A stretch of DNA of 64,000 bases, from positions 11,612,985-11,676,984 of the forward strand of contig CM041196.1 of assembly GCA_023078555.1 (NCBI GenBank), given 5' to 3'. A program made the position numbers and the translations under genes. This DNA comes from Ulva prolifera. Lineage: Eukaryota; Chlorophyta; Ulvophyceae; Ulvales; Ulvaceae. This document shows positions 55,901 through 64,000 of this stretch, in pieces (the first letter of the stretch is position 1; each line of letters begins with the position of its first letter). The notes below the pieces were generated by a model, which saw only the letters and a program-made list of their open reading frames with translations, was not told the origin of the DNA and did no database searches.

Positions 55901-57663
55901 TCATCACCTCGTCACTGGGATCTGGATCAACCTGGCAGTCTGGTGGAGGCGGGGTCAAGCCAGGAGCCCTTGTGTCCCCAGAGGCAGTAGCATCAAACCC
56001 ACGCCCTGAATGGCGTGGACCGTCTCCCGGACTGGTCGGGACACTCGATAGTGCAGAAAAGGCGGATCCGTGGGCTTCATCAACCTGTTGGTAGAATGGA
56101 GATGATATCATTGCCTGAATGCGGGTGCCCGCAAATCGTGCAAACAACTCCAGCCCAAAAAGGTGTCGAATTACGTCCCCCAGCTTGAGGACATAAGCAC
56201 TACAAACACCAGAGGGTGAGCTCTATGTTGCATCAGCCAACAACACACGACAACACGTGATCACAAGTAGCACGGGCGAATCATACCTCCTGACTGCCTG
56301 CAGTCGCCCATTGCGTTTCAGATACCGAAGGTTGCCACCCTTCGTACTCCTCTCGCCCTGCCGTAGCTTACGTTCACTAACAGGTAGTTGCTTTCCATAC
56401 ACAGTGGGGCATTACCCGTTGTCACACATGTCCCAAGCATATTCATCGGGCTTTTGGATACATAAAACACCATCGATTATGTGTTTTGACCTGCAAACCA
56501 CAACATTCAATGCCTCGACACAATATCAGATGATCAAACGTGGGTGCTGCGTGGTATGCAACATTTTTTAATATGACAGTCAGATTTCACTATGTTGGGC
56601 ACACCTTGAAACGGCATTATCACCCGCAGGCAGAAAACCGCCGGCTGCTATCAGCTTACACATTTCATTGAATGACCGGACCGCAGTCCCTCCACGCAGC
56701 TTCAACGTTGCTAAGCTGAAGCAGGCTTGTCGGACAGTGATGTTTGAACTGGTAGAAACAGGCTCGTCTGCTTCTTCTTGATACCAACGCACGGTGTGTG
56801 GGAGGGGAGCAGGTCGCTTTCCATTCAATTGATCTTCTTTCTGAAGTACCATCCGATGGTCCAGCTCAGCTTGGAGCATTTCCCAGTCCAGCTCGGGATC
56901 TACATACATCCCTTCATCTCGGGCAACAGATAGGACACCAGAAACATCAAGGCCTCCACAGGCACGCATGTGATCATCGACTAGCTGTAGTAGATCTTCA
57001 ATATCCTGCAGCACCCAACTCATTTGGCACACAGCAAGAGCACCGCGAGCTAGACAACTGATCACAAGTGCACAAAAAGTGACAGCTACGCACCGCAGGC
57101 ATTGCCTCAGGGCTTGGGTGGTCCATGGCGGGAGCAGCTGCCTCGGACAATGGCTGCGAATCCTCTTTCTCCCATGAATTTGGCTCATCCCTCTCAACAG
57201 CATCCGGTACAAGAGACGGAGCGACGATGGGGTACTTGGGCAACAGCGGGCCCTGGTCAACAGTTGAATCTGGTGCAACAGACCAAGCACCTATCCCAAA
57301 GAGGTCATTGTCTATAGAGTTGTCATGTGATGAGGCAGCAGCAAACTCATTGACATTGCCATGTCCAGTCGTCTCAGCACTTCCGACTGGATCGACTGGG
57401 TCACGAGAAGGCCCAGACCCAAATGCTGGCTTCACAGGGGGAGGCACGGAGCGCGAACATCCCCCGGGCGTCACTATATCTGGGGGAAGGAAGAGTTCTT
57501 GTTTTTTTTTTGCCACTCGGCGACAAGCACGCTTGTAGTCCTTTGACGTGCGATGCCGCGACAAGTGATCAGAAGACTGAGACCAGTTGTCGCACTTATT
57601 ACAGAAATACCAACCATACGGAAATGCTATGAAGGCATCAGGGGCTTCACGCTTGGGCGCCAT
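52936..57663 (-). CDS. tnp2-like (CACTA/CMC superfamily) transposase
   Basis: Exons in phase: 57663-57094 (ATG, 190 codons, zinc finger CNKCDNW...HLSRH), 57005-56605, 56199-55640, 55552-55281, 55156-54754; later blocks 54660-54420, 54156-53974 and 53658-52936 are recognised but not cleanly joined. Domain blocks in order: TVRQACFSLATLKL...GGFLPAGDN; YVLKLGDVIRHLFGLELFAR; LLFGVFVDGVQLHQHGRATT with IGIKCLDLPGF and FIGGPEEPSNLSE; FAFADTPAKRSWN with GARGCDKCGIIG; KHLEIGSRGVNPFQ; YTFVEPMSHSILYALLRAFV; DLFRFGEYAEKNLDC with CLVHRCFAHIPEH (DUF4218-like); then a 240-residue C-domain. These match the tnp2 fold (DG, NLP, GPxEP, DxPA-C-x2-C, D-MH). The 'D-MH' catalytic Asp reads Glu (VEPMSH). Expected role: cut-and-paste transposase. 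Family fairly sure; activity doubtful. Confidence 0.72.
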
Positions 57664-57905
57664 AACCCCAGTACCCTCCTCGAAAGCGGCACCGTAGACA
57701 TGTACGTCTACATATTACACAATATCAGCAGCGTAGCAAAGTTTGAGGATCCTTTCTGCAAATTGTTCAGAGAAGACATGCCACCCGCATACAAGCGTCT
57801 ACCCCATGATAGCATGTGTGGCGTAGGCCAAGATCAATCCCGACGAGCTCAATGGAGCGTCGCCTCCAAAGATCACGGACGTGGCAAGTGGCAAATTGTA
57901 TTGTA

Positions 57906-58780
57906 ATTAGCTATCCTATTGTTTGCTGCAGTCGACCGTGTGTCACTTGACACTAGAGTAGGCTAGCATCACGACCCCAGGCTGATTTTAAATGCTTGCA
58001 TCCAACACAGCTGTACGGTACCAGTAGCGGCCATAATCCATTTAACTCCACATCCAACCCGGTTGTAAACTGCAGAATCCAACGTCAACATGAGTTGAGG
58101 TGGCAGGTCCGGCAAAAAATGCAGGGGAACTCGAACAATCCGAGACGACAGATAAGTCAGTCGAGGTAAGGCCCACTAGCTGTACGCCGCGATGACCGGT
58201 AGCACCGATCTCATACATCGAGGCTGCGCTTGGCTCTGCAGCACAACACCCGGCATACGCGCACCTGTACCAGCGGCTCACCCAAGACGGTGCGCCACAA
58301 CACGACCATAAAGTGCATGAGGGCCTCAAAAGAGCACGACGAATCAACAAAGCCCAACCTTTATGAAATGCCTCACATCTTCATGCCAGTTCAGCTCAAT
58401 CCATGGTCCATTACACACTGTCTGGCATTGGCACACGTATGGAATGCTCACCCACTCAGGTAGCTCACCTTCCGGGGTGAGCAACCAGCATACACCAGTG
58501 TACCAAACACACCACAACACACGCAAACACCACTTTCATCGAGTTACCAATACACAATATGAACCGTTGAACACTAGGAAGCTAATTAAAGCCCGAAACG
58601 AGCCGTTATGGCGAAGCTAGCCAATTGCTCACCCACCCTTGACTCACCCACGGATCTGGCTCACCCAGGTGAGGCAATGTGGTTGCAGTCACTGTGTAAT
58701 TAATGTCTCACAGGTCTTCATCTCTGTTGCCCATTCGATGAAAACACGCAAGCCTTATATATATATTTTTTTACAAGCAA
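57906..58780. other. Region upstream of the transposase
   Basis: No gene. It should hold the transposase promoter and the transposon's 5' subterminal region. No terminal CACT(A/G) repeat could be fixed. Confidence 0.4.
58276..58667. repeat. Cluster of GCTCACCCA motifs (subterminal-repeat-like)
   Basis: Exact GCTCACCCA at 58276, 58446, 58627 and 58659, with ACTCACCCA at 58642, GCTCACC at 58463 and an inverted GGGGTGAGC at about 58474. Such dense short repeats upstream of the transposase resemble CACTA subterminal transposase-binding sites. Confidence 0.6.
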
Positions 58781-58781
58781 C

Positions 58782-58802
58782 GAGCCCCCCTTCGGGGGGC
58801 TC
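58782..58802 (-). repeat. Strong GC hairpin next to TGTAAAAAAA
   Basis: GAGCCCCCC-TTC-GGGGGGCTC, a 9-bp perfect stem. On the minus strand it is followed by TTGTAAAAAAATATATATAT, that is a hairpin, then a TGTAA signal and an A/T tail. It looks like the 3' end of a transcript or of a retroposon. Confidence 0.6.
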
Positions 58803-58840
58803 TTGCGCTTTGATACTTGAAGCTGAAGCATGAAGCTCGA

Positions 58841-59560
58841 TGCTGGCGGAGCGCTGAAGCCAGCGTGGCCAGAGGTGCATCGCAGCTGCGGCGCCCTGCT
58901 GCTCGATGCACGGTGCTCGGCGCTCGATACGATCGATTTCTGTCGCAGCAAATACAATGCATAACTTGTGATCACAATATGTGATGCTTCGGCAGGGCTC
59001 GAAGCGGCCGCGTCCGTGGCGGAGCGCCGCTGAAAAGCTCGACAGCCAGTAGACGTGGCCCGAAGGGGGGCCCGACGGGGGGCCTGTCGGTCCTCGACGC
59101 TTGAGAAGACCGATGCTTGAAGCCGACGCAAGTGATGCCTGACACGCTGAAAAGAATGCAAACGCTACACATAAGTGCTGTGATGCCTCGGCTGGCTCCG
59201 AAGCGGTCGCATCCGTGGCGGAGCGCTGCAGCCAGCGTGGCCAGAGGTGCAGCGCTCTGCTGCGCGATGCGTCATGCTCGAAGCTCGATGCGATTCGTTT
59301 CTGATACATTAGATATGAACTATATATTTTAATTAGAATATGCGATGCCTCGGCTGCGCCAGAAGCGGCCGCGTCCGTGGCGGAGCGCCGCTGAAAGGCG
59401 CGTGGCCAGAGGTGCAGCGCAACTTCGGCGCCCTACAGCGCTGCAGACGCACGACGCGAACGCGAAGCGACCTGCGTCGCGGTGTTTCTGGAAGCAGATG
59501 CACCGATGCGAAGCCGACGCCGAGGCCCCGACGCGGACGCGAGGCCGGAATGGAGCAGCC
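58841..59560. repeat. Diverged tandem repeats, about 160-210 bp unit, 4 copies
   Basis: Four successive units share GCGTGGCCAGAGGTGCA(G/T)CGC, GGCGCCCTGCTGCTCGATGC and GATGC(C/T)TCGGC...GAAGCGG(C/T)CGC(G/A)TCCGTGG blocks (GTCCGTGGCGGAGCG at about 59013, 59211 and 59370, with a partial unit from 58841). Copies differ by substitutions and indels. Minus-strand frames here are by-products of the repeat. Satellite-like or an expanded element end. Confidence 0.75.
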
Positions 59561-59576
59561 GCCGGACAATGGATAC

Positions 59577-59706
59577 ATACATACAGTGATGCTGAATATA
59601 ATACTTATGATACAGTGATGCTGAATATAATACTTATGATACATACAGTGATGCTGAATATAATACTTATGATACATACAGTGATGCTGAATATAATACT
59701 TATGAT
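59577..59706. repeat. Tandem repeat, 31/35-bp unit, 4 copies
   Basis: ACAGTGATGCTGAATATAAT followed by ACTTATGAT repeats four times; three of the copies are preceded by ATACAT or CATAC, so the period is 31 or 35 bp. AT-rich, followed by (AT)n. Confidence 0.9.
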
Positions 59707-59767
59707 ATATATATCATTTACCCACAGTCATGATAGGAAGGACTCATGAAGGTGCAACGATGCATAC

Positions 59768-60507
59768 CTTCTTCTGCTTTTCGGAGCTTGCCATGTCAAG
59801 AAGTTCCTTCTTTACGTTAGCGCGGAATCTCTTCGCGCTTCTGGCTGGAGCTGTCTTCTCTAGCAATGTGAAAATCTTACGAAGCCCTTTGAGGGCAGCT
59901 TCGATGTCTGCAGCCTCCAGCTCCCAAACATCGGAGCCAGGTAGCTCTGAAAGCTTGCAGCGAGCGTCATTGAATTGTGCCCATGACAAGAACAACAGGT
60001 ACAATGTAGGTTGGATCTTTCTGGCAGTGTTTGTGTCCATAGCCTTCCCCACTTGATGCAGTGCTGCTTTCACTTCTGCCGCGACTGCATACTTGTGTTT
60101 TTTAAACTTGGCCTTGACATACATGTTCGTCAACTTCACGACTTCAGCCCGAGCGTTCTTGAACTCGTGCCCGTGTCTGGTCTGATAAATTCCAAGATCT
60201 TCTTGCTAGCGATGCAATGGTCACGAACATGATGCTCATATAATTGGTGATCGATGCTGCAGCACGGACATGCACAAAATGGGATATCACATCGTAGGAG
60301 TCGTTGGGTCGCCATGCGTCGACCTCCATGTCTGTCAATTTCTTTTTCTATCGATTCGACAGGATGGCTCCCAACAGATAGGATGGCGTCGCCAACACCT
60401 TTGCAATGTCGATGTGCTCCAAGAGGTGCACAAACATTTCTGGAGTGTTGTAAGCCGAAAGCAGCAGCATCGCATTATTCAAGTCCTCCTCGGCCTGCAG
60501 TTTTGCC
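59768..60507 (-). pseudogene. Uncharacterised ORF relic beside the LINE
   Basis: Minus-strand coding-like pieces: after a CTGCAG acceptor, 60507 to about 60353 (AEEDLNNAMLLLSAYNTPEM, EHIDIAKVLATPSYLLGAIL) up to a TAG; then 60205-59768 (IYQTRHGHEFKNARAEVVKL, KFKKHKYAVAAEVKAALHQV, ARKIQPTLYLLFLSWAQFND, SEKQKK, donor GTATGC). An in-frame stop and a frame change lie between them. The second piece is strongly helical and basic. I do not recognise the family. The LINE-type element joins its 5' side within 25 bp, so the insertion may have disrupted a gene here, or the pieces may be the element's own flanking target. Confidence 0.4.
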
Positions 60508-60528
60508 GGAATCACAAGGAGGTCTAGT

Positions 60529-62967
60529 TTATAGCAAGGATGATGCTTGCAAGGCACGAGCCAGGTTTTCATGGTGCATCTGGGTCTCCTTTGCCACCTT
60601 CTTGCAGACCATGGCGTGGTCTGGTTCGGCGGCAACACCTGCACTGCATTTGCACGGAGGGGGGGGGGACGTCCATCGGGACGCGGAATCGCAGGCGGTG
60701 CCACACCGCCAGGACAAACATGTCGTCGCCCAGGGTGAGAACGCCGCCCGGCAGAGCGGAGAGGAAGGCGCTGACAGGCCCCCCCGACGTGCTCCTGAGC
60801 CACGCCGCTTCCCGCCTGCCGGCCGGCGTGTCGAGTTCGATGCCATGTAGCAGGAGTGAGGCCGCATGGTCCGCGACCGCGCGCCCCACCTCACGCTGGG
60901 CCGCCAGCAGCTTGCCCGAGACGAACTCGTCCGGTAGGTCACGGGCATCCGCCTCCCGCCCCAGCAGCTCATGCAGCTCGTCGAACAACCCTGCCAGCGC
61001 TGCAACAGACTGCCCCGGCTGTGGCCGCGGAGGGGTCGGAGCAGGTCCGGGCAGCCGGCGAACTTGCGCTTGGCCATGCCGGCCCCCGACAGGAAAGCCG
61101 CGTCAGCGACGCTGTCCACCAGCATCGTCAGTCCGAGCCCACCATGCCTGACAGGGGACATCAGCCGATAAGACAGCCGCCGCGTCTCAGCGTCTGTGGC
61201 CGAGTTGTCAGACGCGGCAGCTGCCTCCGCAACCTTCGGCGGCAGGCACAGGATTGCGGCGGCGCCGCGCCACACAGCGGCCTCCGCCCTGCGCATGTGC
61301 GGCTCGAGCACGGCATACGGCACCGTCCGCATCAGGTGCGTCATGCGCAAACTCAGGGACACACGCAGCAGGAGGAACTGCGCCTGCACTGAGAGCGGGA
61401 TGCGCACAAGGGTCTCGACGAGGCCCTCAACCTCACGTGCCCGCGCATCCAGCGCCTCGGGGACGTACTGCGGGGTGCCCAGCGGCGTGCCGACTGCCTT
61501 GAAGCCCTCGTGCAGATCCCGAATGCCGAGCTCTGCGGCCACAGCGGCCGCCGCCTCGGCGTCGGCGCTGTGGACGCCGCATTTGGCCGGGTTCACCTCC
61601 AGCCCGATGCTGCGCACGCCGTCAGCTTCCACGCACAGCCACCGGAACACGGCAGCTCCAGCCGCAAGGTCGCCCGCGATGCTGATGTCGTCCAGGTACG
61701 CCACCACAGGGGCGCCGGTGCCTGACGCGTCGACGCGCTCCAGGACAGGCTGCAGGGTCAACGCAAACAGGAGGGGGCCCAGGGGGTCACCTTGGCGGAC
61801 GCCACGTTGGCAGAGGACCGGCTCGACGTCCAAAGCGCCCGCGATGTGCAGTGGGGTCCCGGCGCCGTACGCCCATTGCGTGAAGGGCAGCAGCGCCGGG
61901 GCACGCTCCTTCACGGCAGCGAACATGGCCGCGCGGTCGATGCAGTTGAAGGCGTTCTTCATGTCGACCAAGAACACCGAAGCGCCCTCGGCGAGAGCAG
62001 AAGACAGGCCGTGCACGACTGTCTCGGTCCCGCCCTGCGTGCCAACGCCGACCTGCAGCGGCGCCAGGCTCTCCCCGATGCCGCGGCCATACTCACGCAG
62101 GGCGCACACTGCCGCGAACCGGTACCAGGTCTCCCCCACCGCGATCGGCCGCGTTCCACCGTCCGGCTTCTCCAGGCCGATGAGGAGCCCGTCCAGCAGG
62201 AACGTCTCCCGTGGCAGCATGCCGGACAGCATGTGGTTGACGACTGCCAGCAGCGCGTCGGTGGCTGCGTCCGAGGATTGGCATGCTGCGCAGATCATCT
62301 CGAACGTCCAGCCGGACGGGCCGGCCGATGACCCTCGATGGTGTGCGCTCACGGCGGCCACCGCCGCCACCAGCGCCTCCCGTGTCAGGCACAGAGCGGG
62401 GACATCCGGGTGCAGCTCCAGAGGAGCCGGCGGATCTACTGGTGGGAACAATGCGCGCAGACCGGCTTGGACCTCTGGGGACCGCGCATCTGCGGGCTTG
62501 CTATCCTGCAATCCGCGGCCAGCTTTGTGATTGGATCGCTTGATGCGCAAGCATCTGTCGATGTGTTGCGCCTGCAGCTGATCTGCAGACATGGGAGCTT
62601 TGTGTCTCCCGGGCCAGTGGCCGGGCGACGTGTCCTCCCACATCTCCACGGGCAGCCCAAGGGCGTAGTCGCGGCACCGCGCTGCCGCCGCTTTCTCAGA
62701 GCGCCGCCCCCTGCTGTACGCTAGCAGGCGCATGTGCAGGCGCATGAGCTCCTCGAAAGCGGCAACAACCTCCTCTCGCGCGCTGTCGCCGCGCGCATGC
62801 GTGCACGCGTCGGCCACCAGCTCCCACACACTTGTGCACGACTCGGCCCCAGCTGGGCGGCCGGGGGGACATGCTGCGTCAGGCGCAGCCGTGGGGCCGC
62901 GTTGGCCCGCTGCACTGGCGGGGCCGATGCAGCCGCACGCAGCCCGGCCTGTCTGCGGGTGCCCGCC
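60529..62967 (-). pseudogene. LINE-type reverse transcriptase, copy 2 (near full-length)
   Basis: The RT frame is open from at least 62967 (no ATG recognised) down to about 61020. N-terminal helix region WELVADACTHARGDSAREEV; RT core PSGWTFEMICAACQ, GGTRPIAVGETWYRF, motif A FLVDMKNAFNCIDR, motif B RQGDPLGPLLFAL, motif C YLDDISIAGD, thumb-like VNPAKCGVHSAD. Then it shifts frame near 61020 (AALAGLFDELHELLGREAD, LGDDMFVLAVWHRLRFRVP) and again at the G10 run 60659-60668. It ends in a zinc-like tail, CKCSAG...DHAMVCKK...MHHENLARAL, with TAA at 60529. No AP or REL endonuclease domain is visible. Such RTs with a C-terminal Cys/His motif are common in algae, oomycetes and fungi. Two frameshifts disable this copy, but near-identity to the 43.5-kb fragment shows recent activity of the family. 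Confidence 0.88.
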
Positions 62968-63322
62968 CGCTGCGACTGGCTACCTGCTCCCCGTCCCTTG
63001 CCTTTCTTCTTACCGCCCCGCCGGGCACGTTGCTGCTTGGCGCTGCCGCCCGTGCCCCCACTGGCCTGCGCAGGGGGGGGAGCGCCGGCGGCCGCTGCGG
63101 CATGGCGATGTGGCCGGCGGGTAGCAGACTGCTTGGTTGCTGCGAGGCCAGGAGGCGGGGGAAGAGGCGGAGAAGGGGTGTCGGTGGAAGCGGGCGGGGG
63201 TGGATGGTGGCACTATGCAGTGCAGTGAGCCCTGTCGTGCTGGCCGTTGCTGGTGGCTGGCGGCTGCTGAGGGGCAGCCGTGGCGAGCTGAGTCTCACCT
63301 GGCACCACATTCAGCGCCGATT

Positions 63323-63595
63323 TTACCTGTTTGCTTGTATCTGCAGAGAGATGAGCCTTGGTAGTCCGCTAGCAGGTGCTGCGCGCCGGCGCTTGGGCTG
63401 TGGAGACCCGCGCGGTGACTCGCGCTGCGCGACTGCGAGCTGTCCATTGTTGTAGTTAACAACTTCATTAGTATCTAGGATGCTACGTTGGTCGGTAATC
63501 AATAGGCTAGGTCGCACGGGCGACAGCGAAGCGTGCCGGCGGTTCAGGTCGCTCAGCTTTGCCTTTGACGGCTCTTTCCGCTTCGGCTTGCCCAT
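63323..63595 (-). CDS. Possible first exon or ORF1 of the LINE-type element
   Basis: ATG at 63595 opens MGKPKRKEPSKAKLSDLNRR, a basic start like a nuclear signal, and continues to PKRRRAAPASGLPRL. It lies upstream on the same strand as the RT. It may be the element's 5' ORF or a host exon. Between it and 62967 the minus strand is Pro/Ala/Arg-rich without a clear frame. Confidence 0.3.
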   Translation of the reverse strand: MGKPKRKEPSKAKLSDLNRRHASLSPVRPSLLITDQRSILDTNEVVNYNNGQLAVAQRESPRGSPQPKRRRAAPASGLPRLISLQIQANR

Positions 63596-63789
63596 GGGAC
63601 CCTAGCATTGCAGATATGGCCTAACAAGTATTATCTAATGCCAAGCGCCGAGCCTCCGGGGACTCGACTGCCATGACGAGGACGAGGTCAATCGACACGA
63701 CCAGCAACATACCAACAGACCGATAGGATTCGCCCATCCCAATGTGCATTTCAGAGTGACGTTTTGCATGCGCGTTCGAATTGTCGACA

Positions 63790-64000
63790 GCTACCTGAGT
63801 GCCAGGTTATTCAACACATCACGACCACATTTTCACGCACTGACCAGCATTTTGCAGCAGCGCAAGAGGCCGCTCTGAATCCGTCGTGCACGCTTAGACA
63901 GTGGCTTGAGGTCATACGTGATTTTTACTTTACAAGTGGCCAATTTAGGCATAACATTGAATTGGCATGGCAACGTTATGATGCCGCTGAGTCTGTCGAT
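63790..64000 (+). CDS. Unclassified mobile-element ORF ('TSGQFRHNIE' family), copy 2, partial
   Basis: Plus-strand frame running off the right edge: QVIQHITTTFSRTDQHFAAA, TLRQWLEVIRDFYFTSGQFR, HNIELAWQRYDAAESVD. It aligns block by block with 36379-36804 (QVIQHLTSTISRAEQHYVVA; VRHWLNTIRDYYFTSGQFRH), with conservative changes and no stop. It is better preserved than copy 1. Function unknown. Confidence 0.6.

Noticed and set aside
61196..62530. 444-residue plus-strand ORF
   Set aside because: Antisense of the LINE reverse transcriptase; Ser/Arg/Thr-rich shadow frame.
1..64000. CRISPR array, bacterial operons or rRNA/tRNA genes
   Set aside because: No spacer-repeat arrays, ribosome-binding sites or recognisable RNA genes; the sequence is eukaryotic with spliced genes.

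Overview
The window is nuclear DNA of a green alga, most likely a chlamydomonadalean (volvocine-type) chlorophyte. The evidence is spliced genes with short GC-rich exons, splice donors mostly of the form GTGCGY/GTGAGY, acceptors ending in TGCAG, a TGTAA polyadenylation signal, a plastid-type NEET (CDGSH) protein, Ala/Gly/Pro-rich low-complexity exons, and many Copia, LINE-like and CACTA-like transposons. Genus and species cannot be read from the sequence.

Layout. About 1-15 kb is the gene-bearing part. It holds the 5' exons of a plastid-type J-domain gene (minus strand, running off the left edge), a complete three-exon NEET gene (plus strand, 5368-6246), and a large minus-strand gene (14883 to 7536) for a J-domain/FN3/UIM/RGG protein of roughly 1,270 residues. 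From 15 to 19.4 kb I see no supportable gene. Beyond 19.4 kb the window is mostly nested mobile elements. These are a Copia element with both LTRs, target-site duplications and primer-binding site (19373-26165), carrying a solo LTR of another family inside its reverse transcriptase; a head-to-head inverted composite of that second LTR family (26690-29357), enclosing a Copia integrase relic and a captured RRM gene piece; an anonymous host-like gene (about 32.6-33.6 kb); a decayed tnp2-like DNA transposon (about 36.4-39.6 kb); a rearranged second Copia copy (41398-43456) abutting an inserted LINE-type RT fragment; an orphan fragment of the RNA polymerase I largest subunit flanked by a decayed gag; two poly-C/poly-G tracts of 38-39 nt; and a large minus-strand tnp2-like transposase gene (57663 to about 52.9 kb) followed on the same strand by two uncharacterised spliced genes. 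After satellite-like repeats and an ORF relic comes a near-complete second LINE-type RT (60529 to about 62.97 kb), and the first exon-like part of another element reaches the right edge.

Function. The two J-domain proteins would be Hsp70 co-chaperones, one apparently plastidial and one with ubiquitin-binding and RNA-binding-like parts. The NEET protein is a 2Fe-2S protein. I see no operon-like cooperation, as expected for a eukaryote. The most novel items are the J/FN3/UIM/RGG architecture, the three-gene CACTA-like unit with two unknown partner proteins, and the LTR-derived inverted element that captured host exons. All exon models come from reading splice signals and phase by eye; no search or transcript data were available.
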